A stretch of 53,756 bases of DNA from contig ONLG01000046.1 of assembly GCA_900318625.1 (NCBI GenBank), positions 1-53,756 of the forward strand, written 5' to 3'. Shown piece after piece: positions 40,891 to 49,944 of this stretch. Under the pieces are notes generated by a model. That model was not told the DNA's origin. It saw only the letters and a program-made list of their open reading frames with translations, and did not search any database. Source of the stretch: an uncultured Prevotella sp. GTDB taxonomy: Bacteria; Bacteroidota; Bacteroidia; Bacteroidales; Bacteroidaceae. Made by a program: the position numbers and the translations under genes. Each line of letters begins with the position of its first letter. The stretch's first letter is position 1.

Positions 40891-41469
40891 ATGAAACACA
40901 AGAAATGTCCGATTGAAGTACCTGAAGGCACGACAGAAGTGTTGCTCCATGCGTGTTGTGCGCCATGTTCTTCGGCTATTGTAGAGTGGATGACCGGCAA
41001 TGGTATAAGGCCGACGATATTCTATTTCAATCCGAATATCGTGCCGCTTGAGGAATACGAAATTCGCAAGAACGAGAGCAAGCGCCATGCTGAGAGCCTG
41101 GGCCTCACATGGATTGACGGCGACTATGACCATGAAGAATGGCTTGGTTGCGTCAGTGGACTCGAAAGCGAACCTGAACGTGGCCGCCGCTGTGAGCAGT
41201 GCTTTGCTTTCCGGCTGCTTGCCGCTGCGAGGAAAGCCCACGAGTTGCAGCTGAGAGTGTTCACAACCACGCTTGCCTCTTCGAGGTGGAAGAGCCTGGA
41301 GCAAATCAGCAGGGCTGGGCTATGGGCACAGCAGCAGGTGGAAGGCACCCTGTTCTGGGCTCAGAACTGGAGAAAGGGAGGACTTTACGAACGACGCAAC
41401 CAATTACTGCATGAGTTTAATTTCTACAATCAGCAGTACTGTGGTTGCGAGTTCAGCATGAAACATTAA
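40891..41469 (+). CDS. queH: Epoxyqueuosine reductase QueH
   Basis: A 192-residue enzyme of the QueH family, which replaces the QueG type. HACCAPCSS (C22, C23, C26) and RRCEQCF, with QQYCGC near the C-terminus, supply cysteines for an Fe-S cluster and a metal. It reduces epoxyqueuosine to queuosine in tRNA. The gene lies between two carbohydrate-active enzymes, in the same direction, without sign of functional linkage. Confidence 0.93.
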   Translation: MKHKKCPIEVPEGTTEVLLHACCAPCSSAIVEWMTGNGIRPTIFYFNPNIVPLEEYEIRKNESKRHAESLGLTWIDGDYDHEEWLGCVSGLESEPERGRRCEQCFAFRLLAAARKAHELQLRVFTTTLASSRWKSLEQISRAGLWAQQQVEGTLFWAQNWRKGGLYERRNQLLHEFNFYNQQYCGCEFSMKH

Positions 41470-41487
41470 CCTAAATAAAATACTACT

Positions 41488-42525
41488 ATGAACCGATTAT
41501 TATCTAAGACTGTTTTAACTATTGTGGCACTGTTGGCTGCAAGTGGTATCAACGCACAGTCGCAAGAACCGTTCTGGCTCGGTGCTGACATCAGTGGCAC
41601 TACCGAGCTGGAGGCAAGGGGCATACAGCTGACAAATGCCGCAGGCGAACCACGTGAGAATACCGAGCTGATGAAGGAGCTCGGACTTAATGCCGTGAGG
41701 CTCAGAGTATGGGTTGAACCTACTGACGGCCTGTGCAACGGCGATGATGTGCTGCGTATGGCCTTGCGTGCCAAGGCTCTCGGCATGGCTCTTATGATAG
41801 ACTTCCACTACAGCGACTGGTGGGCAGACCCCGGTAAACAGAATATTCCGAAGTCGTGGAAGGGAATGTCGTATGGCGAGATGTGTGATGCACTGGCTAA
41901 TCACACACGCGAAGTGCTCAGAAAACTGAAAAACAACGGCATTGACGTGAAATGGGTGCAGGTGGGAAACGAAACAACCGACGGCTTCCTGTGGGATGTA
42001 GGCCGCGCATCAACCAATATGGCGCAATATGCCGGACTGACGGCAAATGGATATGATGCCGTGAAAGAGATATATCCCGATGCCACGGTGATAGTACATA
42101 TCGACTGTGGCAGCGACCCCAAACGCTATGACTTCATCTTCGACGGGTTGCGAAAATACGGTGCTAAGTGGGATATGATAGGCATGAGCATATATCCGTA
42201 CTGGGACATAGACACAAAGCTGCAAACCACTTGGCAAGGCACTGTCGACGGGTTTGTAAGCAACATTAAGCGACTTTACAAGAAGTATGGCAGCGAAACC
42301 ATGATTGTGGAAACGGGCGTAGAAGCAAAAAAGCCTGTATTAGGCAAAGAGATACTTGACGCAATAATTGATGCTGCATATTCGCGGTGCGACGGCCATT
42401 GCAAGGGAGTGTTCTATTGGGCTCCCGAAGCAGAAGGCGCCTATCCGCTGGGAGCTTTCGATGGAAACAAGCCGACGGTCATAATGGATTCTTTCACAGA
42501 GATGGCAAGGAAGCTGAAGCAATGA
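41488..42525 (+). CDS. Arabinogalactan endo-beta-1,4-galactanase (GH53)
   Basis: A 345-residue exported enzyme; the signal ends GINAQ. FWLGADISGTTELEARG is the GH53 start, AVRLRVWVEP follows, WVQVGNETTDGFLW contains the acid/base Glu, and MIVETGVEA the nucleophile Glu. FHYSDWWADPGKQ is another family block. It hydrolyses beta-1,4-galactan side chains of plant type I arabinogalactan. The stop overlaps the helicase ATG by 1-2 nt (ATGA). Confidence 0.95.
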   Translation: MNRLLSKTVLTIVALLAASGINAQSQEPFWLGADISGTTELEARGIQLTNAAGEPRENTELMKELGLNAVRLRVWVEPTDGLCNGDDVLRMALRAKALGMALMIDFHYSDWWADPGKQNIPKSWKGMSYGEMCDALANHTREVLRKLKNNGIDVKWVQVGNETTDGFLWDVGRASTNMAQYAGLTANGYDAVKEIYPDATVIVHIDCGSDPKRYDFIFDGLRKYGAKWDMIGMSIYPYWDIDTKLQTTWQGTVDGFVSNIKRLYKKYGSETMIVETGVEAKKPVLGKEILDAIIDAAYSRCDGHCKGVFYWAPEAEGAYPLGAFDGNKPTVIMDSFTEMARKLKQ

Positions 42526-45245
42526 CAATGCTCGATGACAGTCAGAGGCAGATAGTAGAAATACGTTCTGCCTATAATCTTGTGCTTGCTCCTCCCGGCT
42601 GCGGAAAGACACATCTGCTGGCCGAACGCATAGCATGGCTGATGGGCAAGGGCGTTGATGCAGGCGACGTGCTTTGCTTGACGTTCACAAATCGGGCCGC
42701 GCGAGAGATGCAGCAGCGAATAAGGCAGAAGTTGCAGAACGATGTCAACGGGCAAAGAGTTGATGAAGACCTGTATATAGGTAACATCCACCGTTTCTGC
42801 TCCAAATATCTTTTCGAGGAAAAGCTTGTAGAGGCTGATACTGTTATAATCGACGACGATGAGGCTTTCAGCATTGTAGCCGACCAGCGCAACGAAGACG
42901 AGACTCTGGCACTGTGCGACCGCAACAGGGCAATGGCTTACAGGCAAGTGGTTTTCTTCTCGCATCTGATGGAGCAGATTAGCTTCCGTCACGACAAGAG
43001 TCTGTATCTCCACGGCGAAGCACTCACCGACAACGACCTGCAAGCGCTTAAGTGGCTTGCGTCGAGAGGGCGATGGGAGCGCGGAAAGTTTTCTTCACTG
43101 AGAGAGCTGATGCTATGTGTATATGATAATCCGCAGCTCTACTACGATGATGCTGATGGATGGCCGCTCGACCAAGGCAGCAAACTGCGTGAGCTGTTGC
43201 ACAAGATGGAGCTGGCCAAAGGGTATTCCGAATACAAGCAGCAGCATAGTATGCTCGACTTTGAGGATCTGCTGATCCACACCTATCAGCAACTGCTTAC
43301 AAATGACAATCACCGCAGATACGGCTGGATACAAGTTGATGAGGTGCAAGACCTCAATGCCTTGCAGATGGCTATTGTCGACCAGCTCGAAGCTAAAGAG
43401 GAAGCCACCGTGCTCTATCTTGGCGATGAACAGCAAGCTATATTCTCGTTTATGGGAGCAAAGATGGAGATGCTCGACAAGCTGAAAAACCGATGTGAGG
43501 GAAATATCTTCCACCTCACACGCAACCACCGCTCTCCTGGCTATCTGCTCGATGTGCTCAACACCTATGCCGAGAAACAGTTGCATATAGACTCGAGACT
43601 GTTGCCCAATACGGACTCGCGGCAACAGGCACAGCGTGGCGACCTTATGATGATAGGCAGCAATACAGAGGCTGGTGAGGCGAGAGACGTGGCAATGATG
43701 GCCGCTCGGTTGCAGCACAGTCATCCGGATGAAACCACTGCTGTTATAGTAAGCTCAAACCTGGAAGCCGACAATATCAGTAAGGAAATGCTTGCTAATG
43801 GGCTGTCGCATTTCAAAGTTTCGGGCAGCGATATGTTCTCTTCCCCAGAAATAAAGATGGTGCTTGCTCACCTTACGGTACTTGACAACGACCTTAATCA
43901 ACTGGCGTGGACTCGTTTGCTGAAAGGAATGAAGGTGTTTCCAACATATACTCTTGCGCGTAGGTTTGTTTACAAGATGCGCAGCCTGGCTATGTCACCC
44001 TCGGATTTGCTGTGCTATGATAACTCTACGTATGTATGTGGGTTCGTCAATGCATACGAAAACTCCGACATAGTAGTGTTCGATACCGAAACTACGGGCA
44101 CTAATCCGTTTGCAAATGACGTGATTGAGATAGCTGCAATGCGTCTCAGGAGTGGGGTAGCGGTGGCTGAGCCGCTTGACTTGTATGTCAGCACAGCTCA
44201 GCCTATCCCGGAGAAGCTTGGCCAGAAGGTTAACCCTATGTGCGAAATATATGCCGAGAAAGAGCAGCAGGGGGCATTGCTGTCAGTGGATGAGGCTATG
44301 GAGCGCTTTGCTGAATACATTGACGGAGCAGTCGTTGTAGGTCATAACGTCATGTTCGATGTTCAGATGATACGCTGCAATAGCCGGAATGAGAAGTTCT
44401 TTGATTGCAGTACAGTAATTGACACACTGAAACTGTCACGTCTGCTGTTCCCGCGAATGGTGAGCTATACGCTTGAAACGCTTATTGCGACTTTCGGATT
44501 GGTTGGCGAAAACTCGCATCGCGCCATAGATGATGTAAAGGCAACGGTCAGCCTACTGTCATATTGCTATCAAAAAGCTAAGACGATGACTGATCCGCAG
44601 ATGGCTTTCATAAACCATCCAAAGGTTCTATTATATATAAATAAGGTGAGAGCCGGTTATAAGGACTTGTTCACAGAAGGATGCCGTCGACTCTATCAAG
44701 CACGCACCAGCAGTTTATCAGGCTCAGCTGATGCCTGTGAAGCTGTCAGTGAACCACTGTTAGCCGAACTGGAAAGAGCATACAATGCGATGACAGCGGC
44801 TAAACAGATAGCTGTTAACAGCAAGATGGGATATCTGTTGGAGTATCTTAGGCGAGATATTCTTGTCGATACCGAAGCATTGCCAACGTTGCAGATGCAG
44901 CTTGGGAGCTATCTTATGGAGCTTCTAACGATGAAAGAGGCCGATTTCTGCAACAGCCGATCCATGAATGAGAAGGTTTATGTCACCACAGTGCATAAAG
45001 CCAAAGGGTTGGAGTTCGACAATGTTATAGTATTTGACGTGGTGAATGGCCGCTATCCGAGCTGGCGTAATCAGTCGTCGGCCAGTGACAGCGAGGATGC
45101 ACGCAAGCTTTATGTGGCGATGTCAAGGGCAAAGCGTAGGCTGGCAATAGCATATTCGCTTGAAAGCAAAGACCGATATGGTCATATTCGCCATCGAGAG
45201 ATAAGTCCGTTTATGCAGGATATTCTTCCTTTCTTCTCCTCTTGA
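42522..45245 (+). CDS. UvrD-like SF1 helicase with inserted DnaQ-like exonuclease
   Basis: A 907-residue protein from the ATG at 42522, which overlaps the GH53 stop (ATGA). UvrD helicase motifs: Walker A APPGCGKT (23-30), TFTNRAAREM, VDEVQD (near 272), GDEQQAIFSFMGA and LTRNHRSPGYLL. A complete DEDDh exonuclease then follows at about 515-690: FDTETTGTNPF, VGHNVMFDVQ, HRAIDDVKAT. Helicase motifs resume with VHKAKGLEFD (about 824) and YVAMSRAKRR. The exonuclease thus sits between motifs IV and V, where UvrD carries its 2B domain. It should unwind and degrade DNA 3'-5'. Role inferred: repair or defence of nucleic acids. Confidence 0.92.
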   Translation: MTMLDDSQRQIVEIRSAYNLVLAPPGCGKTHLLAERIAWLMGKGVDAGDVLCLTFTNRAAREMQQRIRQKLQNDVNGQRVDEDLYIGNIHRFCSKYLFEEKLVEADTVIIDDDEAFSIVADQRNEDETLALCDRNRAMAYRQVVFFSHLMEQISFRHDKSLYLHGEALTDNDLQALKWLASRGRWERGKFSSLRELMLCVYDNPQLYYDDADGWPLDQGSKLRELLHKMELAKGYSEYKQQHSMLDFEDLLIHTYQQLLTNDNHRRYGWIQVDEVQDLNALQMAIVDQLEAKEEATVLYLGDEQQAIFSFMGAKMEMLDKLKNRCEGNIFHLTRNHRSPGYLLDVLNTYAEKQLHIDSRLLPNTDSRQQAQRGDLMMIGSNTEAGEARDVAMMAARLQHSHPDETTAVIVSSNLEADNISKEMLANGLSHFKVSGSDMFSSPEIKMVLAHLTVLDNDLNQLAWTRLLKGMKVFPTYTLARRFVYKMRSLAMSPSDLLCYDNSTYVCGFVNAYENSDIVVFDTETTGTNPFANDVIEIAAMRLRSGVAVAEPLDLYVSTAQPIPEKLGQKVNPMCEIYAEKEQQGALLSVDEAMERFAEYIDGAVVVGHNVMFDVQMIRCNSRNEKFFDCSTVIDTLKLSRLLFPRMVSYTLETLIATFGLVGENSHRAIDDVKATVSLLSYCYQKAKTMTDPQMAFINHPKVLLYINKVRAGYKDLFTEGCRRLYQARTSSLSGSADACEAVSEPLLAELERAYNAMTAAKQIAVNSKMGYLLEYLRRDILVDTEALPTLQMQLGSYLMELLTMKEADFCNSRSMNEKVYVTTVHKAKGLEFDNVIVFDVVNGRYPSWRNQSSASDSEDARKLYVAMSRAKRRLAIAYSLESKDRYGHIRHREISPFMQDILPFFSS

Positions 45246-45306
45246 CTAAATGTCGCGTTGTATTGTGATGATTAGTGTTAAGAGTTGGATTTGGTATTAA
45301 CTATAT

Positions 45307-45347
45307 AAAAAGCTGGAGAATTGCGTTACGCAAGCCTCCAGCTTTTT
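45307..45347. terminator. Bidirectional terminator after the helicase gene
   Basis: AAAAAGCTGGAG (45307-45318) pairs with CTCCAGCTTTTT (45336-45347), with an inner TTGCG/CGCAA helix. It can end the helicase transcript and the DUF4270 transcript. The rest of 45348-45480 holds nothing I recognise. Confidence 0.85.
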
Positions 45348-45480
45348 GCCTTTTTATGCCTAAAGTGCTTCGTCTTCTGGCCGTTGTATATTTCTGCGCA
45401 CCTGTTTTGGCAGATGTTGTTTTCTGCGAAGCCAATCCTCTTTTCTTCTGAGATAGTCTTCGTAGTGATGTTCGAGAAAG

Positions 45481-46920
45481 TTATCTGCCACGGAATTTAC
45501 TGTAAACTACGCTTATGCGTAACGGTTCATAACTATTCGACTCACCTCCAACCAAGCGCGTGCTGCTTAGAGAGAAGTCGTGGTCGATGCGGCTTATTAT
45601 CTTTGTGTTGTTGGCATTGTAGCCGTAACCAACCTTGACAGGGATAAGATAAACCTTGTTCCAGTTCTCCGATGCCTTGCCAGCCTTCTTGACGTTGTAT
45701 AGGCGGTTAATTAGGCCAGAGATGTTGTCGAACTTATATTTGTTCTCATTCGATGAAAACTCAGACGAAAGGAAGCTAAACTTATTGTCGGCGATTTTGT
45801 TTTTCTGGAAGAAGTTGTCCAAACTGTCTACTGGTATCATAAGCAACAGCTTTGGAGCAGACCAATTGTCGGCATCCTCAGACTTGGAATTGATACGTGG
45901 AATGTATAATTTGGCACCGTTGATAGAGTCGGTCGAGTGCTCCTGAACCATCTTTTCTATTGGAAGAGTGACCTCGGTATACAGTCCGGCAGGCGATTTC
46001 AAGTACGTCCAAGTGTCTTCTGAAGCCAACGAAGCAATTGCTTCCTTGTCATATTCAAATGAAGTAGTCAAGAGAACTTCCTCGGTACTTGTCAGCGATG
46101 TGGTAACATTCTTCTCTTTACCGTCGGTAGTGGTGCGATAGTAGATGTTTATCTGTGCTGTAACGATATGGGCCATCGATCCGATGCCGCCTACTATCTT
46201 ATAGAAGAAGCCTGGAAGGATGTTATGAGCAAACAGATAGCTGTTCCTAAAATTGGCAGGATTGCTGTAGTATTGCCTCATCAGGTAGGTTCCGAAGTTG
46301 TTGTACGTGATGCCGTCGCGCTGGTAGGGATTCTTTAGCGCAATGCGAATATTCTTGGAATAGCCGGAAGACTTCAGCACATCGTCAGCTTCTGTGAGGT
46401 CATAAAGCGTATATGTACGAGTCTGAGCTATTCCGTTAGTGCGAATGTAGCCTTCGCTTATCGGATCAAAGTCAGTATAATAGTCAGCACTTTCCTCCAT
46501 AGGCTTTCCCATCTCGTAGACCGTCACCTTCAGCTGGCTTAGAGAGTCGCCGGCATAGGTGTTATAGAACAGTCTTACGTCGCATGAGTCGGCAATGATG
46601 TCACCGTCTTCAAGGCTGCTGATGGTTTTCTTGTCAGGCAACTGGTAGTTTTCAAGCACATGAAACTGCGTCATTATATTGCCTGTTATCAGCGTTTTAG
46701 TCTCTGGGTCATACATTCTTCCCAGATAACCGATATTGGAGCGGGCTATAGCCGGAGCCGCAATAACAGTTCTGGACGTAACGTCGAACGTGTCGGCAGT
46801 CACATCCAGAAGTTCGTCATCTGAGTTGAGTGATGCTCCTATGGCATCAATATTGTCATCGCAGGCGATGAACAAAGGCAATAGCATAGCTATTACTATT
46901 GCGTAAGGTGAGATTTTCAT
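45481..46920 (-). CDS. DUF4270 lipoprotein
   Basis: A 479-residue lipoprotein (lipobox FIAC, Cys20). IGASLNSDDELLDVTADTF is the characteristic DUF4270 start; GDIIADSCDVRLFY, TNGIAQTRTYTLYDL and SIVYSKFR-type segments near the end support it. Predicted to be beta-rich and surface- or periplasm-exposed. Function unknown; conserved in Bacteroidetes. Its ATG overlaps the stop of the starch-synthase-like gene by 1 nt, so the two are translated together. Confidence 0.88.
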   Translation of the reverse strand: MKISPYAIVIAMLLPLFIACDDNIDAIGASLNSDDELLDVTADTFDVTSRTVIAAPAIARSNIGYLGRMYDPETKTLITGNIMTQFHVLENYQLPDKKTISSLEDGDIIADSCDVRLFYNTYAGDSLSQLKVTVYEMGKPMEESADYYTDFDPISEGYIRTNGIAQTRTYTLYDLTEADDVLKSSGYSKNIRIALKNPYQRDGITYNNFGTYLMRQYYSNPANFRNSYLFAHNILPGFFYKIVGGIGSMAHIVTAQINIYYRTTTDGKEKNVTTSLTSTEEVLLTTSFEYDKEAIASLASEDTWTYLKSPAGLYTEVTLPIEKMVQEHSTDSINGAKLYIPRINSKSEDADNWSAPKLLLMIPVDSLDNFFQKNKIADNKFSFLSSEFSSNENKYKFDNISGLINRLYNVKKAGKASENWNKVYLIPVKVGYGYNANNTKIISRIDHDFSLSSTRLVGGESNSYEPLRISVVYSKFRGR

Positions 46921-47726
46921 TATCCTAACAATTTGTTATAGAAAGTTGTGTAGTCGTTTTGCGCTTCTTCCGCAGTAGAATGGTTGAACACCGGCTTGTC
47001 GTTTGCCTGTGCATACTTTAGAAGATCGTCATTGACGTTGTCGTTGACCTTGACTATACCATCGCTGTAGTCGATGGCAAGTTTGCCGAGCTCAATGAAG
47101 TCGAAGCGTTCATTGTATTTCTCCAATACTTTACTGTTGGCTTCCTTGAACTCAAGTGAATGTTTGAATTTGTCGTCAAGGTTCCCTTTGGGCTGTTCGG
47201 AAAAGAGCGAAGTGACCACTTTTGTGTTGGCAAACTGCGGTTCTTCCTTGTATGCGGTCTTTACATAAAGAGGCACTACGGCACTCATCCATCCCTGACA
47301 GTGAATGATATCAGGAGTCCAGCGTAGCTTCTTTACGGTCTCAAGCACACCGCGTGCAAAAAAGATGGCACGTTCTCCGTTGTCGGAATACTCGTCACCG
47401 TTGTCGTCAACGGTTGTCTTCCGCTTTTGGAAATAGTCTTCATTGTCAATGAAATAGACCTGAATACGCGACTGGGGTATAGAAGCCACCTTGATGATAA
47501 GCGGATGGTCGGTATCGTCAATGATAAGGTTCATTCCAGAAAGCCTTATTACTTCGTGCAACTGTCCCCGGCGCTCATTTATGATGCCCCACTTGGGCAT
47601 GAAAGTCCTGATTTCGAATCCCAGCTCTTGTATTTTGTGAGGCATGAGATTACCCATTACAGACATTTCAGACTCAGGCACATAAGGAGTGATTTCCTGG
47701 TTGATAAACAATACTTTCTTTCCCAT
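46920..47726 (-). CDS. Short glycogen/starch synthase-like protein
   Basis: A 268-residue protein resembling only the N-terminal (GT5) half of glycogen synthase: VLFINQEITPYVPES at the start, FMPKWGIINERRGQLHEV, and ARGVLETVKKLRWTPDIIHCQGWMS with the conserved His-Cys-x-x-W. The ADP-glucose motif KTGGLG is replaced by ESEMSVMGN, and the C-terminal half is missing. It is probably not an active synthase by itself; it may bind glycogen or sugar nucleotides. Promoter element TACCTTTG at 47776-47783. The downstream gene overlaps it by 1 nt; panC is divergent. Confidence 0.83.
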   Translation of the reverse strand: MGKKVLFINQEITPYVPESEMSVMGNLMPHKIQELGFEIRTFMPKWGIINERRGQLHEVIRLSGMNLIIDDTDHPLIIKVASIPQSRIQVYFIDNEDYFQKRKTTVDDNGDEYSDNGERAIFFARGVLETVKKLRWTPDIIHCQGWMSAVVPLYVKTAYKEEPQFANTKVVTSLFSEQPKGNLDDKFKHSLEFKEANSKVLEKYNERFDFIELGKLAIDYSDGIVKVNDNVNDDLLKYAQANDKPVFNHSTAEEAQNDYTTFYNKLLG

Positions 47727-47775
47727 CGCTTGCGTGTATTAGGTTTGAGAACTTCCATGAAGCTCTTTTACGATG

Positions 47776-47783
47776 CAAAGGTA
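47776..47783 (-). promoter_or_regulatory. -7 element of the starch-synthase-like / DUF4270 operon
   Basis: Minus-strand TACCTTTG matches TAnnTTTG, 50 nt before the start. Confidence 0.55.
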
Positions 47784-47864
47784 CGAAATTTGTTTAATAA
47801 AGTAGCTGGTTTTTGCTCATTTTGATGATTTTTATCTGTTGTATAGTACATTTTTAAACATTTT

Positions 47865-47896
47865 TTTGTGCCTTTTATAAAATTGTTGTTACTTTG
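47865..47896 (+). promoter_or_regulatory. panC promoter
   Basis: TTTG (47865-47868), 21 nt, then TACTTTG (47890-47896), one base shorter than the -7 consensus. The panC ATG follows 23 nt downstream. Confidence 0.55.
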
Positions 47897-47918
47897 CAAT
47901 TCCAAAATAGCGTATTAG

Positions 47919-48770
47919 ATGATAGTTTTTAAGAGGATTGTTGACCTTCAGAATGAACTCTTTACACAGCGTAAGGCTGGCCGCACAATAGGACTCGTGC
48001 CTACGATGGGCGCTCTTCATGCCGGCCATGCATCACTTGTAGAAAAGAGTGTCAGCGACAACGATGTTACCGTTGTCTCAGTTTTCCTTAATCCCACACA
48101 GTTTAATGACAAGAGCGACCTCGACCGTTATCCGCGGACGTTGGAAGCTGACTGCAAACTGCTGGAGAAAGTGGGTGCCGACTATGTTTTTGCACCCTCG
48201 GTAGAGGAGATGTACCCCACTAAAGACACGCGTCAGTTTGAGTTTCCGCCCGTGTCTACGGTCATGGAGGGAGCTAAACGCCCTGGCCACTTCAATGGTG
48301 TATGCCAGGTTGTGAGTCGTCTGTTCTATATAACAAAGCCCACGCGAGCATATCTTGGCGAGAAAGACTGGCAGCAGATTGCCGTAGTGAAGCAACTCGT
48401 GAAGTATATGGGCGCTTCGGTCGAGATAGTAGAGTGTCCTATTATCCGTGAGAAAGACGGTCTTGCCATGAGTTCGCGCAACACGCTGCTCACCGCCGAC
48501 GAGAGAAAGATAGCTCCGGCTATCTACAAGGCACTGAAGCAGAGCCTTGATTATGCTAAGAACCACACCGTGGAGCAGACCCACGATATGGTTGTCGATA
48601 TGATCAACAGCGTTGACGGCCTTGAAGTGGAATACTTCGAGATAGTCGACGGCAACACTCTTCAGCGAATTGCGTCGTGGGACGACACGCCTTATGTCGT
48701 AGGCTGCATCACGGTATATTGCGGTCACACTCCCATACGGCTTATCGACCACATCAGATATAAAGGATAG
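47919..48770 (+). CDS. panC: Pantothenate synthetase
   Basis: A 283-residue enzyme of normal length that joins pantoate and beta-alanine using [16 protein letters not shown] (28-40) is the HIGH-like nucleotide site. [16 protein letters not shown] binds pantoate. [14 protein letters not shown] and [13 protein letters not shown] (KMSKS-like) complete the active site. panD follows 49 nt downstream, so beta-alanine supply and use are co-encoded. The panB and panE genes are not in the window. Confidence 0.97.
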   Translation: MIVFKRIVDLQNELFTQRKAGRTIGLVPTMGALHAGHASLVEKSVSDNDVTVVSVFLNPTQFNDKSDLDRYPRTLEADCKLLEKVGADYVFAPSVEEMYPTKDTRQFEFPPVSTVMEGAKRPGHFNGVCQVVSRLFYITKPTRAYLGEKDWQQIAVVKQLVKYMGASVEIVECPIIREKDGLAMSSRNTLLTADERKIAPAIYKALKQSLDYAKNHTVEQTHDMVVDMINSVDGLEVEYFEIVDGNTLQRIASWDDTPYVVGCITVYCGHTPIRLIDHIRYKG

Positions 48771-48818
48771 TCGTTTCGTGGCAGACAGAATGAATAACAG
48801 GTTTGAAGTTTTAAAGCT

Positions 48819-49163
48819 ATGATGATAGAAGTTCTGAAAAGCAAGTTGCACCGGGTTGTAGTCACAGAGGCAAACCTCAACTATATGGGGAGCATCACTA
48901 TTGATGCCGACCTTATGGATGCGGCCAACATGATAGCCGGCGAGAAGGTGCAGGTTGTTGACAACAACAACGGCGAACGTTTTGAAACCTATATCATAAA
49001 AGGTGAGCGTGGCTCTGGTTGCATTTGTCTCAACGGTGCAGCAGCCCGCAAGGTGATGGTCGGAGATACGATAATTATCATCTCCTATGCGTTGATGGAC
49101 TTCGACGAGGCCAAGACGTTCACCCCGACGGTGGTCTTCCCGAAAGAGGGCAACAAGCTTTAG
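48819..49163 (+). CDS. panD: Aspartate 1-decarboxylase
   Basis: A 114-residue proenzyme. It self-cleaves between Gly24 and Ser25 (YMGSITID) to create the pyruvoyl group. [17 protein letters not shown] and [13 protein letters not shown] are further family motifs. It makes beta-alanine for panC. Two Met codons open the gene; either could be used. Confidence 0.97.
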   Translation: MMIEVLKSKLHRVVVTEANLNYMGSITIDADLMDAANMIAGEKVQVVDNNNGERFETYIIKGERGSGCICLNGAAARKVMVGDTIIIISYALMDFDEAKTFTPTVVFPKEGNKL

Positions 49164-49184
49164 AGCTTTGCTAAGCAGAAAAAT

Positions 49185-49226
49185 AAAAGCGGTGAGAGGT
49201 CTGTGACAGTTCCTCCCACCGCTTTT
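49185..49226. terminator. Bidirectional terminator after panD
   Basis: AAAAGCGGTG (49185-49194) pairs with CACCGCTTTT (49217-49226). It also lies 28 nt after the biotin-carrier stop on the minus strand. Confidence 0.85.
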
Positions 49227-49253
49227 CATTTATTGCGGTCCGCAGAGAGCGGC

Positions 49254-49679
49254 TTATTCAATGACTACCAGCGGGGCATCTTCCATGACGCTCTCGCCTT
49301 GTTTCACGCAGATGGCAGTGATCTTTCCGTCTTTCTCGGCTTCGATATTGTTGGCCATCTTCATGGCTTCCAGCACAACAACAGTGTCGCCGGCCTTTAC
49401 TTCCTGACCTACTTCCACTTCTATAGAGGTTATCACGCCCGGCAGTGGAGCCTTCACGGCGTTGGCCGTGTTCACGTTGGCGGCTGGCGTGGCTTCGTCT
49501 GAGGCACTGCTTTCGGCTGGTTGCCCCAGCACAACCTTCTTCTTCTCAGGTTCAGCCTCGGGTTCCATCTCTACTTTGAAGGCTTCTCCGTTGACTGTGA
49601 CATCGGCAATGTTGTCTACTATGTCGCCAATCTCTACCTTGTATTCCTTACCATCTATGGTATATTTGTATTCTTTCAT
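49254..49679 (-). CDS. Biotin carboxyl carrier subunit
   Basis: A 141-residue protein whose C-terminal 70 residues form the biotinyl domain; the biotinylated Lys107 lies in EAMKM. The N-terminal 50 residues (YKYTIDGKEYKVEIGD) form the extra beta region of the gamma-type subunit. An Ala/Pro/Ser linker joins the two. It carries carboxybiotin for the decarboxylase encoded upstream (mmdA-like). Same operon as the 51-residue gene and the alpha subunit. Confidence 0.92.
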   Translation of the reverse strand: MKEYKYTIDGKEYKVEIGDIVDNIADVTVNGEAFKVEMEPEAEPEKKKVVLGQPAESSASDEATPAANVNTANAVKAPLPGVITSIEVEVGQEVKAGDTVVVLEAMKMANNIEAEKDGKITAICVKQGESVMEDAPLVVIE

Positions 49680-49715
49680 CTTTATAGTGCTTTATTTGTC
49701 ATGGTTTAAAAGCTG

Positions 49716-49871
49716 TCATGGCTTGGGAGTCATCATCTGGAACTTGGCGTTCCAAAGCGTGTGGCGCTCTTTGATGGTGATAAATCCCGGTTCCTTGTCG
49801 TGAACGTTGTTGCCCTTGAACTCATGCAGAGCCAAAGCAATCGCTGCAAAGATATTCTTGTCGTTGCTCAT
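49716..49871 (-). CDS. 51-residue protein of the decarboxylase operon
   Basis: A short gene between the biotin carrier and the decarboxylase: starts MSNDKNIFAAIALALHEFKG and ends TPKP. The amphipathic N-terminal part followed by ITIKERHTLWNAKFQ looks like the soluble end of the small OadG-like/delta-type proteins found at this position in Bacteroidetes, but it lacks a membrane helix. Gaps are 36 nt to the carrier and 73 nt to mmdA. Translated length and good codon flow argue for a real gene. Function inferred from context only. Confidence 0.72.
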   Translation of the reverse strand: MSNDKNIFAAIALALHEFKGNNVHDKEPGFITIKERHTLWNAKFQMMTPKP

Positions 49872-49944
49872 AACACAATACAATTAGTATATTATATATA
49901 AGGTGTGTGTCGCAATTATGTTTATCATGCACTCTCAATATGCT

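Noticed and set aside
45321-45638. 105-residue plus-strand frame after the helicase
   Set aside because: Runs from a terminator into the antisense of the DUF4270 gene.
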